Notes: generated from the letters alone by a model not told the origin. 64,000 nt of DNA from Streptomyces dioscori (GCF_003024195.1 NZ_KZ679051.1:245790-309789), one strand, 5' to 3'. Positions 9,340-18,321 are shown, numbered from the stretch's first letter. Program-made: numbers and translations.

Positions 9340-10209
9340 TCAGCCGTCCGCCTTGCGGTACTTGCGTACCGCCAGGGTGCGGAAGGCGACGATGATCAGC
9401 ACGGACCAGATCACCGAGGCCCAGACGGGATGCTGCATGGGCCAGGCGCTGGACTCCACCACGCCCGGGTTGCCGAACAGCACGCGGCACGCCTGCACCG
9501 TGGCACTGAACGGGTTCCACTCGGCTATGTGCCGCAGCCAGGGAGTCATCTGGCTGGAGTCCACGAAGGCGTTCGAGATGAACGTCACCGGGAACAGCCA
9601 GATGATCCCGCCCGAGGTCGCCGCCTCGGGGGTGCGCACGGACAGGCCGATCAGGGCGCCGATCCAGGTGAACGCGTATCCCAGGAGGAGCAGCAGACCG
9701 AAGGCGGCCAGTACCCTGGCCGCGTTGGTCGGCTCCGCGGAACCGGTGCGCCAGCCCACGAGCAGTGCGACGACCGCGAGGACGAGCAGGGTGATGGCCG
9801 TCTGTACGAGGTCGGCGACGGTCCGGCCGGTCAGCACCGCGCCGCGGGCCATCGGCAGGGAGCGGAAGCGGTCGACGAGCCCCTTCTGCATGTCGTCCGC
9901 GATACCGGCGGCCGATCCCGCCGTGGCGAACGTGACGGTCTGCGCGAAGATGCCCGCCATCAGGAAGTTCTTGTAGACGTCCGGGTCGGTGGTGCTCCCG
10001 ATCTGCATCGAGCCGCCGAAGACGTACGTGAACATGACCACGAACATCACTGGCTGGATGATCCCGAACAGGATCATCTCGGGGATCCGGGTCATGCGGA
10101 TCAGGTTGCGTTTGGCGACGACCAGGGAGTCCCGGACGGACTGCCCGAGGGAGCCTCCCGGGGCCGGGGCCGGGGCCACGCTTCGCGCGGCATCGGTGAC
10201 GGCGCTCAC
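9340..10209 (-). CDS. ABC-2 type drug-export permease (DrrB-like)
   Basis: A 289-residue integral membrane protein with about six hydrophobic segments, the first beginning near residue 45 (MILFGIIQPVMFVVMFTYVF), consistent with the ABC-2/DrrB permease family. A mid-protein segment AFTWIGALIGLSVRTPEAA is typical of the conserved ABC-2 region. Its ATG overlaps the stop of the upstream ATPase gene by 4 bp (ATGA), so the two are translationally coupled and form one exporter. The substrate is unknown; daunorubicin-type or other hydrophobic compounds are typical for the family. Confidence 0.9.
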   Translation of the reverse strand: MSAVTDAARSVAPAPAPGGSLGQSVRDSLVVAKRNLIRMTRIPEMILFGIIQPVMFVVMFTYVFGGSMQIGSTTDPDVYKNFLMAGIFAQTVTFATAGSAAGIADDMQKGLVDRFRSLPMARGAVLTGRTVADLVQTAITLLVLAVVALLVGWRTGSAEPTNAARVLAAFGLLLLLGYAFTWIGALIGLSVRTPEAATSGGIIWLFPVTFISNAFVDSSQMTPWLRHIAEWNPFSATVQACRVLFGNPGVVESSAWPMQHPVWASVIWSVLIIVAFRTLAVRKYRKADG

Positions 10210-11234
10210 TTGTCGGCCTCCTTCTTGCGCTTGGATCCCTTGGACCTCTTGAGCCCTTCGGTGTCGGCGCTCTCGCCGTTCTCCGCGTCCTTCTGCTCGG
10301 CGAGGTGGCCGGTCAGGGACAGGAACACGTCGTCGAGCGTGGGGCGGCGCAGACCGATGTCGTCGATCTCTATGCCGCGGGCGTCCAGCTCACGGATGAC
10401 CTCCGCGAGGAGCTTCGCGCCGCCGGAGACGGGCACGGTGAGCCGGCGGGTGTGGTCCTCGACGGTGGTCTCGCCCTTGCCGAAGCCCCGCAGGACCTCG
10501 GCCGCTGTCGCGATGTGCTCGCGGTCGTGCACCACGACCTCCACGCGCTCGCCGCCGGTACGGGCCTTGAGCTGGTCGGAGGTGCCGCGGGCGATGACCT
10601 TGCCGTGGTCGACGACGCAGATGTCGTGGGCGAGGTGGTCGGCCTCTTCGAGGTACTGGGTGGTCAGCAGCAGCGTCGTACCGCCGGAGACCAGCTGCTT
10701 GATGACCTCCCACAGCTGCTGGCGGTTGCGCGGGTCGAGGCCGGTCGTCGGCTCGTCCATGAACATGACCGGCGGCGAGACGACGAGCGCCGCCGCGAGG
10801 TCGAGCCGACGGCGCATACCGCCGGAGTACGTCTTCGCCGTCCGGTCGGCGGCCTCGGTGAGGTTGAACTGCTCCAGCAGCTCGACCGCGCGGACCTTCG
10901 CCTGCTTGGCCCTCATCTGGTAGAGCTGGCCGACCATGTGGAGGTTCTCACGGCCTGTCAGATACTCGTCGACCGCGGCGAACTGGCCGGACAGACCGAT
11001 CGAGCGCCGTACCTCGTTCGGGTGCTTCAGTACGTCGATGCCCGCGACGACCGCTTTGCCGCTGTCGGGCCGGAGCAGGGTGGTGAGGCAGCGGACGGCG
11101 GTGGTCTTGCCCGCGCCGTTCGGTCCGAGCAGGCCGAGGACCGTGCCCTCCGGGACATCGAGATCGACGCCGTCCAGAGCCCTTACGTCGCCGAAGGTCT
11201 TCACCAGGCCTTCGGCGTAGATGGCTCCTGGCAT
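10206..11234 (-). CDS. ABC transporter ATPase (DrrA-like)
   Basis: A 342-residue ATPase of the daunorubicin-resistance type. It has Walker A GPNGAGKTT near residue 37, signature YSGGMRRRLDLA, Walker B MFMDEPTTGLD, and a C-terminal extension matching DUF4162. The tail is Lys/Ser-rich. The start ATG 11234 has GGGAG about 7 nt upstream; the upstream in-frame extension has no ribosome binding site and reads through the promoter. It is followed by the permease gene with a 4-bp overlap. An inverted repeat next to a candidate -10 in the leader suggests repression, perhaps relieved by the substrate. Confidence 0.92.
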   Translation of the reverse strand: MPGAIYAEGLVKTFGDVRALDGVDLDVPEGTVLGLLGPNGAGKTTAVRCLTTLLRPDSGKAVVAGIDVLKHPNEVRRSIGLSGQFAAVDEYLTGRENLHMVGQLYQMRAKQAKVRAVELLEQFNLTEAADRTAKTYSGGMRRRLDLAAALVVSPPVMFMDEPTTGLDPRNRQQLWEVIKQLVSGGTTLLLTTQYLEEADHLAHDICVVDHGKVIARGTSDQLKARTGGERVEVVVHDREHIATAAEVLRGFGKGETTVEDHTRRLTVPVSGGAKLLAEVIRELDARGIEIDDIGLRRPTLDDVFLSLTGHLAEQKDAENGESADTEGLKRSKGSKRKKEADK

Positions 11235-11359
11235 GTGAGTCTCCCAAGTGGTTGGGGATTCTGTGAAAAGTGATGAGTGGGCGACTATTTTCGCCCGCTT
11301 TGCGTCTCGGGGCGAGTGAATATCGCACCTCGCCCCCGGCGGCATGTGAGGAGAGACAC

Positions 11360-11382
11360 ACCATAACGCGATGTATCGCGTT
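11360..11382 (-). promoter_or_regulatory. Operator-like inverted repeat abutting -10 of the ABC exporter operon
   Basis: AACGCGATGTATCGCGTT (11365-11382) is a perfect 8-bp inverted repeat with a 2-nt centre. On the minus strand it directly abuts TATGGT (11365-11360), a good -10. Transcription would start near 11352, about 118 nt before the ATPase start. The site would occupy the -35/spacer region, where a repressor would block RNA polymerase. No TetR or PadR gene is adjacent. Confidence 0.6.
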
Positions 11383-11497
11383 TCCTCAAGTGATTTTCCC
11401 GGCCCGGTTTTCCATGCGTTTCTCCCCCGCCGCGCGCGCTCGCCGCGCCCCCGTCACGCGCCCCCGTCACACACTCGTCGCGCTCCCCCGCCCGGCC

Positions 11498-12727
11498 TCA
11501 GTCGATGACCGTGTAGCCCGCCCGCCGCAGTGCCGAGTTCACCTCGGCGCAGTGCTCAGGCCCCTTCGTCTCCAGGTGCAGCTCGACCTCCACCTCCGTG
11601 AGCCCGAGCCGGGGATCGGTCCGTACGTGACTCACATCGAGGACGTTAGCGTCCACCACTGACAACACCCCGAGAAGCGTGGCCAGGGCCCCGGGCCGGT
11701 CCGTCAGGCGCAGTGTGACCGCGAGGTAGCGGCCGTTCGCGGCCATGCCGTGCCGCAGGATGCGCTGCATCAGCAGCGGATCGACGTTTCCGCCGGACAG
11801 CAGCGCGACGACCGGGCCCTCGAAGGCGTCCGGCTCGCTCATGATCGCCGCGACCGGGCTCGCGCCGGCCGGTTCGACGACCAGTTTGGCCCGCTCCAGG
11901 CAGAGGAGGAGCGCGCTGGACAGGGCGTCCTCGGACACCGTGCGGATCTCGTCCACCAGGTCGCCGATGATCCGGAACGGCACGTCCCCGGGCCGCCCGA
12001 CCTTGATGCCGTCGGCCATCGTCGCCGGATTCTCGACCGACACGGGGCGCCCGGCCGCCAGCGAGGGCGGGTACGCGGCCGCGCCGGCCGCCTGCACGCC
12101 CACGATCCGCACGTCCGGCCGCAGTGCCTTCACCGCGACCGCGATGCCCGCGGCGAGCCCGCCACCGCCGATCCCCACGACGATCGTGCGTACCTCGGGG
12201 CACTGTTCCAGGATCTCCAGGCCCACCGTGCCCTGCCCGGCGATGATGTCGGGGTGGTCGAAGGGATGGATGAAGACGGCGCCCGTCTCCGCCGCGTACT
12301 CCTGCGCGGCGGCCAGCGTCTCGTCCACCACCGTGCCGTGCGTCCGCACCTCGGCGCCGTAGTGCATGGTCGCCGCGACCTTCGGCAGGGGGGCGCCCGA
12401 CGGCATGAACACCGTGGAGTGCACCCCGAGCAGCGAGGAGGCCAGGGCCACACCCTGCGCGTGGTTGCCCGCGCTGGCCGCGACCACTCCCGCCGCCCGT
12501 TCCTCGGGGAGGAGCCCGGCGATCCGCACGTACGCGCCGCGCAGTTTGAACGAACCGGTGCGCTGGAGGTTCTCGCACTTGAGGTGGACCGGCGCGCCCA
12601 CCAGGCCGGACAGGTGCCTGCTGCCCTCCATGGCGGTCATCCGTGCCACGCCGGAGAGCATCTTCTGGGCGCCGCGCACATCGTCGAGGGTCACCGGCGG
12701 CAAGGGGTCGGCCGTGCGATAGCTCAT
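11498..12727 (-). CDS. ilvA: Threonine ammonia-lyase (catabolic-length, ACT domain)
   Basis: A 409-residue PLP enzyme converting threonine to 2-oxobutanoate and ammonia. The Schiff-base lysine is Lys61 in TGSFKLRGA; a glycine-rich PLP phosphate loop (IGGGGLAAG) lies mid-protein. A single C-terminal ACT domain begins near residue 325 (LTDRPGALATLLGVL), giving a length between the short catabolic TdcB and the long biosynthetic IlvA with two ACT-like domains. The ATG at 12727 is divergent from the MarR gene. The protein could feed isoleucine synthesis or propionate metabolism; the ACT domain argues for allosteric control. Confidence 0.92.
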   Translation of the reverse strand: MSYRTADPLPPVTLDDVRGAQKMLSGVARMTAMEGSRHLSGLVGAPVHLKCENLQRTGSFKLRGAYVRIAGLLPEERAAGVVAASAGNHAQGVALASSLLGVHSTVFMPSGAPLPKVAATMHYGAEVRTHGTVVDETLAAAQEYAAETGAVFIHPFDHPDIIAGQGTVGLEILEQCPEVRTIVVGIGGGGLAAGIAVAVKALRPDVRIVGVQAAGAAAYPPSLAAGRPVSVENPATMADGIKVGRPGDVPFRIIGDLVDEIRTVSEDALSSALLLCLERAKLVVEPAGASPVAAIMSEPDAFEGPVVALLSGGNVDPLLMQRILRHGMAANGRYLAVTLRLTDRPGALATLLGVLSVVDANVLDVSHVRTDPRLGLTEVEVELHLETKGPEHCAEVNSALRRAGYTVID

Positions 12728-12876
12728 GACCGTCAGTCTCGCAGTTCACACCGCACCCCACCGTCCGTGACCAACGTCCGAGACCGGTTTGCCCAGCGCC
12801 CGTACGGCCCGCCCCCCGTCCGCGTACTCTGTCCCCCAACCCAAGCCAGCCCCACGCATGAATAGAGCCCCCGGCC

Positions 12877-13395
12877 ATGCCCACAACACCTGGAATGTCG
12901 ATGGACATGACGACCGTCGGTGACACCGGTCTTCTCGAAACGCTGCAGCACGAGGTCGCGGTGTTCGCCCGCCGTGCCGAACAGACCCGGCTCGGCGGGG
13001 TCGGCCAGGTGCGCAACTCGATGGACCGCGCCGCCTACCTGCTGCTCAACCGCCTTGACAAGGAAGGCCCGATGGGCGTCAAGGCGCTCGCCGCGAGCAT
13101 GGGGATCGACTCGTCGACGGTCACCCGGCAGGTGGCCCCGCTGGTCGACACCGGCCTCGTCAAGCGCACCTCCCACCCGGAGGACGGGCGGGCCGTGGTG
13201 CTCCAGCTGTCGCCGCGCGGACTCTCCCGTCTGGACGAAGTGCGTTCCTCCAGGCGCCAGTTGATGGCGGAACTGACCCAGGAGTGGTCACCCGAGGAGC
13301 GCGAGGCCTTCTGCACGCTGCTCACGCGCTTCAACACCGCTCTCTCCACCCGCATGGCCGCGTCGCCGTCCGCGGAGGCACCGGCAACCTCCTGA
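12877..13395 (+). CDS. MarR-family transcriptional regulator
   Basis: A 172-residue winged-helix regulator. The HTH lies at about residues 60-85 (VKALAASMGIDSSTVTRQV) and the wing has HPEDGRAVVLQLSPRG, both characteristic of MarR. Long helices at both ends would form the dimer interface. The start is uncertain: ATG 12877 has no clear ribosome binding site, and ATGs a few codons later are possible. TACTCT at 12825-12830 is a candidate -10. It is divergent from ilvA, which it might control. The ligand is unknown. Confidence 0.88.
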   Translation: MPTTPGMSMDMTTVGDTGLLETLQHEVAVFARRAEQTRLGGVGQVRNSMDRAAYLLLNRLDKEGPMGVKALAASMGIDSSTVTRQVAPLVDTGLVKRTSHPEDGRAVVLQLSPRGLSRLDEVRSSRRQLMAELTQEWSPEEREAFCTLLTRFNTALSTRMAASPSAEAPATS

Positions 13396-13579
13396 CCGCC
13401 CGTACGCCGCCCACCGCCCGCCACCGCTCCGGGCCACACCGGCCGGATCCGGGCGTACCGTCTCGTGCCGGCCTCTTGACCAGGGGCCCGCGCCTGGCCT
13501 CATATGAAGTCGGGTCCCGGCGTACGCGACCGTTCACGGCGTACGTCTCCAGGGCCCGCTTTTCCCACGGGGAGGCGCG

Positions 13580-14083
13580 GTGCGAGAGCGGCAGGCGTCC
13601 CGGAACGCCCGCCGTGCCCGGGAGTTCGAGGCGTTCGTCGCGGGCGCGGCAGGGCGGTTGCTGCATGCCGCCACACTGCTCACCGCGGAGCCCCCGGACG
13701 ACAACCCGCGCGCGCGGCGCCTGCTCACCGCGTCCCTGGCCCACACGTACGCCGTCTGGGACCGTCTGCACGGCGAGGACCCGTACGACCGGACCCGGCA
13801 GTATCTGGCGGTGCGCTTCGCGCGCGGGGCCTGGCACCAGTACGGCGGCCTCGGCCGGCCGTATCCCCGTGGCCGCCCCGACAGCGCCCTGCGCCACCTC
13901 ACCCCTCAGGAACGGCTGATCCTCGTGCTGCGCATGTACGAGGGCGTCGCCGAGGAACAGGCCGCCGCGCTGCTGGGGCTGCCCACGGAACGCGTACGGG
14001 CGATCTGCGCCCGCGCCATGGCAACGCTCCTGCATCCGCCCCGGCAGGCCGCCCCGCCGGTCGCGAAAGTGGTGCCTTCATGA
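13580..14083 (+). CDS. Sigma-factor-like protein (region 4 HTH)
   Basis: A 167-residue basic protein. The C-terminal half contains LTPQERLILVLRMYEG and an HTH (QAAALLGLPTERVRAICARAMATL), the standard sigma-70 region 4 pattern of ECF sigma factors. The N-terminal half has the right length for a region 2 but no clear match to its promoter-melting motif, so it is either a divergent sigma factor or a sigma-like regulator. The start is GTG 13580 with GGGGAGG about 4 nt upstream. Its stop overlaps the start of a small membrane protein gene (ATGA), the usual layout of a sigma/anti-sigma pair. Confidence 0.75.
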   Translation: MRERQASRNARRAREFEAFVAGAAGRLLHAATLLTAEPPDDNPRARRLLTASLAHTYAVWDRLHGEDPYDRTRQYLAVRFARGAWHQYGGLGRPYPRGRPDSALRHLTPQERLILVLRMYEGVAEEQAAALLGLPTERVRAICARAMATLLHPPRQAAPPVAKVVPS

Positions 14084-14331
14084 GCCCCGTCAACCGCAGG
14101 GAGGCCGATGTCCGGCGCATTCTGGAGGAACCGCAGCCGCCCGTACCGCCGGATCTGTACACGGAGGCCGTCCGCAGGGGCGGGCGCATGCTGCGCCGCC
14201 GGACGTTCGCCCGGCGGCTGATGTGGCTGGTGCTGCTCGCGGCGACCGTGGCCCTCGTGGTGTGGCTGTCGGTCGCCCAGCCGTGGGTGGAGCCGCCGTC
14301 GGAGACGACTCCACCGCTGACCGGCTGGTGA
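14080..14331 (+). CDS. Small membrane protein coupled to the sigma-like gene
   Basis: An 83-residue protein with a charged cytoplasmic N-terminus, one membrane helix at about residues 48-67 (MWLVLLAATVALVVWLSVA) and a short Pro/Thr-rich exterior tail. Its ATG overlaps the preceding stop by 4 bp, so it is translationally coupled. The position invites an anti-sigma role, but it is shorter than known anti-sigma factors and has no zinc-binding HxxxCxxC motif. Confidence 0.8.
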   Translation: MSPVNRREADVRRILEEPQPPVPPDLYTEAVRRGGRMLRRRTFARRLMWLVLLAATVALVVWLSVAQPWVEPPSETTPPLTGW

Positions 14332-14332
14332 A

Positions 14333-14388
14333 AGGTCCGGCGGGCGGCCTCTGCGGGGCAGCAGCCTCTGAAAGGCCGCCTGGGACCT
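14333..14388. terminator. Imperfect hairpin between convergent genes
   Basis: GGCGGCCT pairs with AGGCCGCC and, after a small internal loop, AGGTCC pairs with GGACCT. It sits between the small membrane protein stop (14331) and the cystathionine gamma-synthase stop (14406). Confidence 0.45.
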
Positions 14389-14405
14389 CGACCGGGCCTG
14401 TCGGG

Positions 14406-15560
14406 CTACGCGAGGGCCTGCTTGAGGTCCTCAAGGAGGTCGTCGATGTTCTCGATGCCCACGGAGAGGCGTACGAGATCGGCGGGGACCTCAAGGAGGG
14501 ACCCGGCCACGGACGCGTGCGTCATCCGCCCCGGGTGCTCGATCAGGGACTCGACGCCGCCCAGGGACTCGCCCAGGGTGAACACCTTGGCGCGGTTGCA
14601 GACCTCGACGGCCGCCTCCTCGCCGCCCTCGACCTGGAAGGAGACCATGCCGCCGAACGACCGCATCTGCTTGGCGGCGGTCTCGTGACCGGGGTGCTCC
14701 GGAAGGCCGGGGTACAGGACGCGCGTCACGCGCGCGTGCCGGGTGAGCATCTCGGCGACCTTGCCGGCGTTCTCGCTGTGCCGGTCCATCCTGACGGCGA
14801 GCGTCTTGATGCCGCGCAGCACCAGCCAGGCGTCCATCGGGCCGGCGACCGCGCCCATCGCGTTCTGGTGGTAGGCCAGCTCCTCGCCGAGCGCCTGGTC
14901 GGCGACCACGAGGGCGCCGCCGACGACGTCGGAGTGGCCGCCCATGTACTTGGTCAGCGAGTGCACGACGACGTCCGCGCCGAGCGCGAGCGGCTGCTGG
15001 AGGTAGGGGCTCGCGAAGGTGTTGTCGACGACCAGCTTCGCGCCGGCCTCCCGTGCGACGTGCGAGAGCGCGGCGATGTCGGTGATGCCGAGGAGCGGGT
15101 TGGAGGGCGTCTCCACCCAGACCGCCTTGGTCTTCGGGGTGATGGCGGCCCGTACGGCCGCGGGGTCGCTGGTGTCGGCGACCGACCACTCCACCCCCCA
15201 CCGCGAGACGACCTTCGCGAAGAGGCGGAACGTACCGCCGTACGCGTCGTTGGGGATGACCACGTGGTCGCCGGGACTGAGCAGCGTACGCAGCAGGCAG
15301 TCCTCGGCCGCCAGTCCGGACGCGAACGCGAGCCCGCGGCTGCCGCTCTCCAGGGCGGCGAGGTTCTCCTCAAGCGCGGTCCTGGTCGGGTTGGCGCTGC
15401 GGCTGTACTCGTAGCCGCCGCGCAGACCGCCGACGCCGTCCTGCTTGTAGGTCGAGACCTGGTAGATCGGCGGGACGACCGCGCCGGTGAGGGGATCGGC
15501 GGTGTTGCCCGCGTGGATCGCCACGGTTTCGAAGTGCTGACTGATGTGCCTGTCGCTCAT
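14406..15560 (-). CDS. metB: Cystathionine gamma-synthase/gamma-lyase family PLP enzyme
   Basis: A 384-residue Cys/Met-metabolism PLP enzyme. The PLP lysine is Lys204 in HSLTKYMGGHSD. The N-terminal YEYSRSANPTR motif and the C-terminal SLGGVESLIEHP are family signatures. Transsulfuration from O-acylhomoserine and cysteine, or the reverse lyase reaction, are both possible; gamma-synthase is the usual assignment in streptomycetes. ATG 15560 is chosen because the homologous region begins at residue 4; the upstream in-frame extension translates the tandem repeat. A TACCCT lies 8 nt before the ATG and no Shine-Dalgarno is visible, so the mRNA may be leaderless or nearly so. Confidence 0.9.
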   Translation of the reverse strand: MSDRHISQHFETVAIHAGNTADPLTGAVVPPIYQVSTYKQDGVGGLRGGYEYSRSANPTRTALEENLAALESGSRGLAFASGLAAEDCLLRTLLSPGDHVVIPNDAYGGTFRLFAKVVSRWGVEWSVADTSDPAAVRAAITPKTKAVWVETPSNPLLGITDIAALSHVAREAGAKLVVDNTFASPYLQQPLALGADVVVHSLTKYMGGHSDVVGGALVVADQALGEELAYHQNAMGAVAGPMDAWLVLRGIKTLAVRMDRHSENAGKVAEMLTRHARVTRVLYPGLPEHPGHETAAKQMRSFGGMVSFQVEGGEEAAVEVCNRAKVFTLGESLGGVESLIEHPGRMTHASVAGSLLEVPADLVRLSVGIENIDDLLEDLKQALA

Positions 15561-15654
15561 GGGCACCGAGGGTAGTGCGCCCGCGGGCATGATGACGGCG
15601 GACGTCCACCTCCTGGCCCGAGCCCGTCGCCGGGGTTCCTGGTGGAACCGCCCC

Positions 15655-15720
15655 CTCCGGCCTCCCTCCGGCCTCCCTCCGGCCTTTCTCCGGCCTTTCT
15701 CCGGCCTTTCTCCGGCCTTC
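15655..15720. repeat. Tandem repeat, six 11-bp units
   Basis: Six head-to-tail 11-bp units of the form CTCCGGCCTYY fill 66 bp exactly, two ending in TCC, three in TTT and one in TTC. The array lies upstream of the metB-like gene and in front of the divergent gene at 15791. Its graded variation suggests copy-number change by slippage. Confidence 0.85.
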
Positions 15721-15790
15721 GACGAAGGTTTTCCACAGGAGCCGCCGCCCTGGTTGGCCAATTGTCGGACGCGTCTGGTTCGCTTGTGGC

Positions 15791-16912
15791 ATGGAGATTC
15801 TCTGGGTCCTGATAGCGCTGGTCATGATCGGATTCGTTGTCGGACCGATCGTGTCGCGCAGGCGTGCCGGTGGTATCCAGCAGGTCGCCCCCGGCGACCC
15901 GGACGCCGCGGACCCGGCGAACTACGGTTTCCTTCGGCAGGAGGAGCTGGACATCCGCATGCCCGGCCCCGACCAGGACCTGCTGGAGGTCCTCGACCTG
16001 GTGCAGCGCAGCCAGGACCACCGCGCCGCGTCGCAGCTCCTCGCCGGTACGGAGGCGGAGGGCGAGCGGCGCTGGCAGCGCGTCCAGGCCTTCGCGGGGG
16101 CCGCGTCGCTGGAACTGCAGCAGCGCCCCGGCGGGGTGAGCGACAACCCCGGCGGGCAGTGGCTGCGGGTGTGGCGGGCCGAGCAGCCCAAGGACGCGGG
16201 CGGCGCGGCGGTGCACGCGGAGTTCCTGGTGCAGCAGGCGTGGCGTACGTCGTCACCGGGGACGGACGAGTTCCGGATCATCATGGAGGAGGCGCGGTCG
16301 GCCTGCGGTGACGCGGCGCTGCTGGCTCCGGGCGACCCGATCCCGTACATCATCGAGCTCTCCGTGGCCCGCGGGCTCGCCTATTCGCAGCCGGAGTTCG
16401 AGAAGCTCTGGCTGAAGATCCTGGACCGGGATCCCGCGCACATGGGGGCGCATCTGGCGGCGCTGCACTACTGGTGCGAGAAGTGGCACGGCTCGCGGGA
16501 GACGGCCTACTCGTTCGCGGAGGCGGCCGCGGCGCGCGCTCCCCGGGGTTCCCTGCTCGCCGCCATGCCGCTCTTCGCGGTCTTCGAGCACCTTCCCGAG
16601 GTGAACCTCGTCAGCAGCTTCTACCAGAGCGAGGTCGTGACGAAGGCGGTCCACGGCGCGCTCTTCGCGGTCCACGCGGCCCGCCCGGACGACCCGATGC
16701 TCGCCCATGTCCGCCATCTGCTCGTCTTCTTCCTGGTACGCGGCGAGCGCTGGGCGGAGTCGATGAACCAGCTGGTGCATGTCGACGGCCACGTGGGCGC
16801 CCTGCCCTGGACCCTGACGCCCGACCCGGCGGCGGACTACGCGGTGTACCGGGCCCTGTCGGTGGCGGGCTACGAGGCGAACGGGGGGAGCCCGGCGACG
16901 CTGCCGCACTGA
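15791..16912 (+). CDS. Membrane-anchored helical-repeat protein of unknown function
   Basis: A 373-residue protein with a hydrophobic N-terminal segment (residues 3-21, ILWVLIALVMIGFVVGPIV) followed by a basic stop, so it is anchored with the bulk probably cytoplasmic. The remainder is alpha-helical with TPR-like spacing but no clear TPR consensus; a motif around LKILDRDPAHMGAHLAALHY stands out. The ATG at 15791 lacks a clear ribosome binding site. I do not recognise a named family. The gene is free-standing, with the metB-like gene divergent. Confidence 0.85.
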   Translation: MEILWVLIALVMIGFVVGPIVSRRRAGGIQQVAPGDPDAADPANYGFLRQEELDIRMPGPDQDLLEVLDLVQRSQDHRAASQLLAGTEAEGERRWQRVQAFAGAASLELQQRPGGVSDNPGGQWLRVWRAEQPKDAGGAAVHAEFLVQQAWRTSSPGTDEFRIIMEEARSACGDAALLAPGDPIPYIIELSVARGLAYSQPEFEKLWLKILDRDPAHMGAHLAALHYWCEKWHGSRETAYSFAEAAAARAPRGSLLAAMPLFAVFEHLPEVNLVSSFYQSEVVTKAVHGALFAVHAARPDDPMLAHVRHLLVFFLVRGERWAESMNQLVHVDGHVGALPWTLTPDPAADYAVYRALSVAGYEANGGSPATLPH

Positions 16913-17001
16913 GCGCGGCCCGGGCCCGCCCGAACTGGGGGGCTTTCCGCCCCGGCGAAAATGGGTGGCCGCCCGAACCGGCCGCCCCCACGCTGTACGC
17001 C

Positions 17002-17595
17002 ATGGAAGAACCGCAACACAGGATCCGCGCGGCGCACTCGGAATCCACGATCACCGTCTACCAGGCCTACTCCCCGGAGATCGGCCTGCCCGCCGTCCGC
17101 GACGGGCGTTTCCCGGCGATGTGGAAGCGGGACAGGATGACGTGGATCAAGCCGTCGTTCCTGTGGATGATGTACCGCTGTGGGTGGGGCGCCAAGGAAG
17201 GGCAGGAGGTCGTTCTCGCTGTCGAGATCGAGCGGGAGGGTTTCGAGTGGGCGCTGCGCCACGCCTGTCTGTCGGGTTACGCGCGCGGGGTCCACCCGGA
17301 TCGTGCCGCATGGCAGCGTCGGTTGAAGCGCGCGCCGACTCGTGTGCAGTGGGACCCCGAGCGGGACCTGCGCCTCCAGCCCCTGCCGTACCGGTCCCTG
17401 CAGCTCGGCCTCTCCGGTGAGGCCGCACGGCGTTACGCGGACGAGTGGACGGTCGCGATCCGCGACGTGACTCCGCTCGCCCGTGAGATCCACGCACTCG
17501 TCAGCGGCGGAGACCTCGACTCGGCGGCACGGCTGCTGCCCCAGGAGCGTCCCTACCCGGTCGGAGAGGAGCTTCTTGCCCAGCTGGGTGAGTGA
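17002..17595 (+). CDS. DUF4291 family protein
   Basis: A 197-residue cytoplasmic protein. The segments ITVYQAYSPEIG, MTWIKPSFLWMMYRCGW and VQWDPERD are the characteristic blocks of DUF4291, a widespread family without an established activity. The start ATG 17002 precedes the conserved N-terminal block by about 15 residues. It converges on msrA across a strong hairpin. Confidence 0.9.
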   Translation: MEEPQHRIRAAHSESTITVYQAYSPEIGLPAVRDGRFPAMWKRDRMTWIKPSFLWMMYRCGWGAKEGQEVVLAVEIEREGFEWALRHACLSGYARGVHPDRAAWQRRLKRAPTRVQWDPERDLRLQPLPYRSLQLGLSGEAARRYADEWTVAIRDVTPLAREIHALVSGGDLDSAARLLPQERPYPVGEELLAQLGE

Positions 17596-17641
17596 AGGGA
17601 ACGCTCGCCCGTCCCCACGAGGCCCCGCGTCCACGCGAACA

Positions 17642-17676
17642 GGCCCGTCGGTCACAGGTGGTGTGACCGACGGGCC
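17642..17676. terminator. Perfect 15-bp hairpin between DUF4291 and msrA
   Basis: GGCCCGTCGGTCACA and TGTGACCGACGGGCC form a perfect 15-bp stem with a 5-nt loop between two convergent stops (17595 and 17685), serving both strands. Confidence 0.85.
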
Positions 17677-17684
17677 CCTGGCGG

Positions 17685-18197
17685 TCAGCCTTCCGCGCGG
17701 GCCGGCAGGCGCCACCCCGGGCGGGGGAAGTGGCAGGTGTAGCCGTCCGGGTAACGCTGCAGGTAGTCCTGGTGCTCGGGCTCGGCCTCCCAGAAGGGGC
17801 CGACCGGCTCCACCTCGGTGACGACCTCGCCCGGCCACAGACCGGAGGCGTTCACGTCCGCGATCGTGTCCTCGGCGATCCGCTTCTGCTCGTCGTCCAC
17901 GTAGTAGATCGCCGAGCGGTAGCTGAGCCCCAGGTCGTTGCCCTGGCGGTTCTTGGTGCTCGGGTCGTGGATCTGGAAGAAGAACTCCAGGATCGTACGG
18001 AAATCGGTCCCCGCGGGGTCGAAAAGGATCTCGATGGCCTCCGCGTGCGTCCCGTGGTTACGGTACGTCGCGTTCGGCACGTCGCCCCCGGTGTATCCGA
18101 CCCGGGTCGCCGTCACGCCGGGGAGTCGGCGGATCAGGTCCTCCATCCCCCAGAAGCATCCGCCCGCCAGCACGGCCCTCTGTGTCTGCGCAACCAT
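17685..18197 (-). CDS. msrA: Peptide-methionine (S)-S-oxide reductase MsrA
   Basis: A 170-residue repair enzyme reducing methionine-S-sulfoxide. The nucleophilic Cys14 lies in GGCFWG. Other family blocks are [20 protein letters not shown] and [18 protein letters not shown]. Only one later cysteine (YTCHF, near the C-terminus) is available as resolving cysteine. The ATG at 18197 is preceded by GGAAGG at about 7 nt; the ATG at 18212 would place the ribosome binding site inside the gene. Confidence 0.96.
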   Translation of the reverse strand: MVAQTQRAVLAGGCFWGMEDLIRRLPGVTATRVGYTGGDVPNATYRNHGTHAEAIEILFDPAGTDFRTILEFFFQIHDPSTKNRQGNDLGLSYRSAIYYVDDEQKRIAEDTIADVNASGLWPGEVVTEVEPVGPFWEAEPEHQDYLQRYPDGYTCHFPRPGWRLPARAEG

Positions 18198-18321
18198 TGC
18201 GGCCCCTTCCAAATGTCAGTCAGCTCGGTCACTCGGGCCGCTCGGCTCGCTCACCACCGGCTTCCATGCCCACTCCCCTCAACGCACGAGGGTTCCGGCC
18301 GATTCCGTACCCGGCCGAACG

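Noticed and set aside
15655-15720. CRISPR array
   Set aside because: The tandem units are 11 bp with no spacers, and no cas genes are present.
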